This document shows, in pieces, positions 61,903 to 64,000 of a stretch of 64,000 nt of DNA. Position 1 is the stretch's first letter. The number at the start of each line of letters is the position of its first letter. This DNA is from Nesterenkonia alkaliphila. Lineage in GTDB: Bacteria; Actinomycetota; Actinomycetes; Actinomycetales; Micrococcaceae. The position numbers were made by a program, and so were the translations under genes. The DNA lies in the NCBI RefSeq assembly GCF_009758175.1, contig NZ_WRPM01000005.1, positions 1-64,000 of the forward strand. Reading direction: 5' to 3'. Below the pieces are notes generated by a model. That model saw only the letters and a program-made list of their open reading frames with translations. It was not told the origin of the DNA and searched no databases.

Positions 61903-62191
61903 GAAGATTGCCCCGATCCACCCTGAGGAGGTCCTCATGGAGGACTTCATCGAGGGCTTCGGGATCACGCAGAACAAGCTCGCCGTGTCGATCGACGTCC
62001 CGCCTCGGCGGATCAACGAGATCGTGCATGGCAAGCGGGGGATCACGGCGGACACCGCGCTCCGGCTCGGCAAGCTCTTCGGCACCACCGCACAGTTCTG
62101 GCTGAACCTGCAGACGCTCTACGACCTCGACCTCGCAGAGGATCGCGCGGCTGAGCAGATCGACGCCATCGTGCCGCTGCAATCCGCATGA
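61889..62191 (+). CDS. higA: HigA family antitoxin
   Basis: 100 residues from TTG 61889, with AGGAGGTGG upstream; it overlaps higB by 14 nt. IHPEEVLMEDFIEGFGITQN, KLAVSIDVPPRRINEIVHGK and RGITADTALRLGKLFGTTAQ are the XRE HTH of HigA, followed by FWLNLQTLYDLDLAE. Neutralises HigB and represses the pair. Its stop overlaps the next gene start (ATGA). Confidence 0.93.
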   Translation: MTTTEKIAPIHPEEVLMEDFIEGFGITQNKLAVSIDVPPRRINEIVHGKRGITADTALRLGKLFGTTAQFWLNLQTLYDLDLAEDRAAEQIDAIVPLQSA

Positions 62192-62682
62192 CCTTCAGCG
62201 GGATGGACGCCGCTGAGGTAGTCCGAGTCGTTGGCTGGCTCGAGGAGCGATCAGTCGTCTACCAGGTCAACGGCGGATGGGCCGTTGACGCTCTGCACGG
62301 TTCCCAGACCAGATCGCATGGTGATCTGGATGTGTTCGTCGACTCGACGACGGTCGACGCCCTCATGGAATGGTTGCTCGGTCGCGGATACAGCATCGTG
62401 GAGGACTGGCGTCCGATCCGAGTTGAGCTGCGCGCCGGCGACAGGGCGGTCGACATCCATCCGATGGACGTGGACTGTGTCGGCGACGGGGTCCAGCAGG
62501 GCTTCGGTGAAGACTCGTTCGTCCACCGAGCGCGCGAGCGCGCGGTCGGAGTGATCGGAGATCGCTCGGTAGTTGTCGCGTGCGCCGCGCGACTCATGGC
62601 GCTGAGGCTCGGTTACGACCTCCGGCCGGAGGACCGCCACGATCTCGACGTGCTTGGGAGGTTGGTCGCCGACCACTCTTGA
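62188..62682 (+). CDS. Nucleotidyltransferase, LnuA/LinA-like
   Basis: 164 residues from ATG 62188, coupled to higA by ATGA. YQVNGGWAVDALHGSQTRSH, then DLDVFVDS, is the polymerase-beta-type GG(W)...D(L)D catalytic motif of lincosamide nucleotidyltransferases and related adenylyltransferases. IDIHPMD-like VDIHPMDVD supplies the third acid. The C-terminal helices (about 115-164) end with DRHDLDVLGRLVADH. Resistance to a lincosamide or aminoglycoside is a possibility only. Closes unit F. Confidence 0.8.
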   Translation: MTFSGMDAAEVVRVVGWLEERSVVYQVNGGWAVDALHGSQTRSHGDLDVFVDSTTVDALMEWLLGRGYSIVEDWRPIRVELRAGDRAVDIHPMDVDCVGDGVQQGFGEDSFVHRARERAVGVIGDRSVVVACAARLMALRLGYDLRPEDRHDLDVLGRLVADHS

Positions 62683-62703
62683 GGTCCGTGGCGGGCAGTT
62701 GAC

Positions 62704-62754
62704 GCAGATGGTTGTCCGTGCCGGAACTCAGTGGAGTTCCGGTTCAATGTCTGA
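62704..62754 (+). repeat. Site copy 6 (attR-like)
   Basis: 51 bp: left arm GCAGATGG...CCGGAAC, core TCAGTGGA (62728-62735), right arm GTTCCGG encoding VEFRFNV-stop (TGA 62752-62754). CCGGAAC and GTTCCGG form a perfect 7-bp inverted repeat around the core, the best symmetric copy. Confidence 0.8.
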
Positions 62755-62770
62755 TTCCAGCGGGGCCTAG

Positions 62771-62884
62771 TTGCCTGCGTGCCTCGAATGCGGCGAGGAC
62801 TACACCTACGAGCGGGGCAGCTTTGTTGGTCTGCCTAGCGTGCGGCTAAACCCGACCCCGAGCGTCGTCAAGAAGGCCGGCTAA
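62771..62884 (+). pseudogene. PhnA-like zinc-ribbon relic
   Basis: 37 codons from TTG 62771. LPACLECGEDYTYERG matches the first half of the PhnA zinc ribbon; the second half (LLVCLACG) is readable only in another frame at about 62816-62850. The frame ends PTPSVVKKAG, which resembles the C-terminal end of PhnA proteins. So it is a PhnA gene with the middle (roughly 70 codons) lost. It lacks a proper start, its 5' end being cut at site copy 6. The rest of the 62755-63041 gap holds only the terminator and the next promoter. Confidence 0.55.
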
Positions 62885-62911
62885 GATTTGGTCCCGGATC
62901 ATCGCGCACCG

Positions 62912-62954
62912 CCCCGGTCGCCTCTGCGTGAGGTGGCCGGGGCCGCGTCATTTT
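62912..62954 (+). terminator. Rho-independent terminator
   Basis: 13-nt arms (62912-62924 and 62930-62942) pair fully, two positions as G-T wobbles, with loop TGCGT; a TTTT tract follows at 62951-62954. It follows the PhnA relic. Confidence 0.6.
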
Positions 62955-63041
62955 GGGGAGTTGGCACCTCTGGCTGTGCTGCGCGTGTAGGGATATCGTG
63001 AGTGACAGCAGGGCAGCCCCGGCGCAATCAGAGGAGAAGTC

Positions 63042-63815
63042 ATGACCAGTATCAATGAACGTGCCAGTACCTTGGCTCAGGCCCACGCTTCTGGCCGTCT
63101 AGTGGTCCTGCCCACCGCGTGGGACGTGTGGAGTGCCCGGATAGCCGAGGCCGCGGGGTTTGCTGGGATCACCATCGGCAGTCACCCCGTCGCTGACGCG
63201 ATGGGAAGCTCCGACGGCGAGCACATGCACTTCGGTGAGTACCTCGCCGTGGTGCAACGCATCACCGGCGCCGTTGAGATCCCAGTGAGCGCCGATGTCG
63301 AATCCGGGTACGGACTGGCTCCGGGGGAGTTGATTACGCGCTTGCTAGAGGCGGGCGCCGTCGGTGCCAACATCGAGGACGTCGTCCACTCGGAAGGTGG
63401 CCGCGTGCGGGACCGCAATGAGCACACCGACTTCATCGGCGCTGCGAGGCAGGCCGCGGATCAGGCCGGCGTCGATTTCGTTATCAACGGGCGCACCGAT
63501 GCCGTCAAGCTCGGCACGGACGTTTTTGAGGACCCGCTTGCCGAGGCCGAGGCGCGGATCCAGCTCATGGAGCAGTCCGGTGCTCGCGCCGTCTATCCCG
63601 TGGGGCTGAAGACCGCTGAGGAAGTGACGCGCCTGGTCACCGCCGTCGACATCCCACTCAACGTCACAGCACACCCCGTGGACGGACACGGCGCCGGGGA
63701 CCTCGATGCGCTCGCCGGGGTCGGCGTGCGCCGGGTCAGCTTCGGGCCGCTGTGGCAGAAGTGGTTGTCCGCGCAATCCGAGGAGCAGCTCGCGGGGTGG
63801 GCGGCAGGCCGCTGA
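63042..63815 (+). CDS. Isocitrate lyase/PEP mutase family protein
   Basis: 257 residues, AGAGGAGAAG upstream. A TIM-barrel of the PEPM/ICL family: LPTAWDVWSARIAEAAGFAG, PVSADVESGYG (Mg-binding Asp/Glu), ANIEDVVHSEGG, VINGRTDAV, and the phosphate/substrate loop VYPVGLKTAEEV. The KKCGH-type isocitrate lyase motif is absent, so it is closer to oxaloacetase/PEP phosphonomutase-like or 2-methylisocitrate-lyase-like proteins of unknown substrate. Main gene of unit G. Confidence 0.88.
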   Translation: MTSINERASTLAQAHASGRLVVLPTAWDVWSARIAEAAGFAGITIGSHPVADAMGSSDGEHMHFGEYLAVVQRITGAVEIPVSADVESGYGLAPGELITRLLEAGAVGANIEDVVHSEGGRVRDRNEHTDFIGAARQAADQAGVDFVINGRTDAVKLGTDVFEDPLAEAEARIQLMEQSGARAVYPVGLKTAEEVTRLVTAVDIPLNVTAHPVDGHGAGDLDALAGVGVRRVSFGPLWQKWLSAQSEEQLAGWAAGR

Positions 63816-63849
63816 GCACTCGCCGACGGAACGGGCGCCTGGGCTTGCC

Positions 63850-63975
63850 ATGCGGGAGGGCATGGAGCGGGGCAGGTTCCTGATCGGGTCGGAACACATT
63901 GAGGTGGCGACGTACGGTCGCTTGAGTTCAGACCTGGAACCCATCTACACGGCCCTTCCACTGCTCACCTCGTGA
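63850..63975 (+). CDS. Short open frame, doubtful
   Basis: 41 codons after the PEP-mutase-like gene: MREGMERGRFLIGSEHIEVA then TYGRLSSDLEPIYTALPLLT. No ribosome site is obvious and no family is recognised. It may be the tail of a decayed gene at the right edge of unit G. Confidence 0.2.
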   Translation: MREGMERGRFLIGSEHIEVATYGRLSSDLEPIYTALPLLTS

Positions 63976-64000
63976 CGTTGCTCGGCTACGGAACGCAGTA
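63971..64000 (+). repeat. Site copy 7, cut by window end
   Basis: Left arm GTGACGTTGCTCGGCTA then CGGAAC (63989-63994) and the first 6 bases of the core (GCAGTA). The left arm matches copy 1 at 18 of 24 positions. The rest lies beyond the window, so the array continues. Confidence 0.65.

Noticed and set aside
55836-62754. RYYYAAC-like strings (GTCTAAC, GTTTAAC, GTTCAAC) at some repeat copies, suggesting classical integron attC sites
   Set aside because: They fall on the last YchF codons and stop region, are not in every copy, have no GTTRRRY partner at a consistent distance, and no IntI gene is seen. Sequence identity with ychF explains the copies better.
55842-64000. A prophage or integrative conjugative element in the array
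   Set aside because: No integrase, excisionase, capsid, terminase, relaxase or replication gene is present; only small unrelated cargo genes.

Overview
The window is high-GC DNA with dense, tightly packed genes of an actinobacterium. The DUF222/13E12 HNH protein, POL-PE-LIG type LigD with Ku, a mycothiol-dependent-type isomerase, DUF2505, tandem ClpP genes beside a ClgR/PopR-like regulator, and rplY-pth near mfd all fit Micrococcales (a Nesterenkonia/Micrococcaceae-like genome is my guess). No tRNA, rRNA, CRISPR, insertion sequence or integrase was found.

Layout. (1) 1-4480 is a low-GC3, probably acquired block. A GntR-FCD regulator, a CitE-like lyase and a CaiB-type CoA-transferase lie on the minus strand, divergent from a 2-hydroxycarboxylate carrier; together they look like an import, CoA-activation and cleavage route for a hydroxy-dicarboxylate. 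(2) 4742-55841 is host-like core: rplY-pth, Ca/Na antiporter, EamA exporter, two ClpP subunits (the second without its catalytic serine) with an HTH regulator, PIG-L deacetylase, thiamine-binding protein, kinase-like genes, HNH protein, mfd, a nucleoside salvage operon (PNP, phosphosugar mutase, deoC), a DUF885 peptidase-like protein, an LpdA-type flavoprotein, a TPR protein divergent from a betaine-binding-like lipoprotein, two tandem near-duplicate aminotransferases, xseA/xseB, ispH, MFS, TauE and SLC13 transporters, rmuC, ppk2, the ligD/ku NHEJ pair, an ABC exporter with its two-component system, two DUF202 proteins and ychF. Many of these genes start 6-8 nt after a TANNNT box, indicating leaderless transcripts.

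(3) 55842-64000 is an accessory array and the most striking part of the window. The last codons of ychF (ending VEFRFAV-stop) reappear seven more times downstream as a 51-bp site. Five copies align to one another over all 51 positions without a gap, one is degenerate, and one is cut by the window edge. Each copy joins a left arm that is not ychF (AGANGTT, then a 6-bp GGRAC-type arm), an 8-bp core, and a right half that still encodes a YchF C-terminus with synonymous and terminal variation (VEFRFNV or VEFRFSN, then stop). Between copies lie 0.7-1.8 kb units holding unrelated genes: a PLD-nuclease/PUA-like fusion; an inverted ArsR-MFS pair; FitAB toxin-antitoxin plus GNAT; a broken MerR plus a truncated peroxiredoxin; a P-loop kinase; HigBA plus a nucleotidyltransferase; and a PhnA relic plus a PEP-mutase-family enzyme. 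The best explanation is repeated site-specific insertion into the 3' end of ychF, each newcomer supplying a new gene end and displacing the old one. The result is an integron-like cassette array without a recombinase in view.
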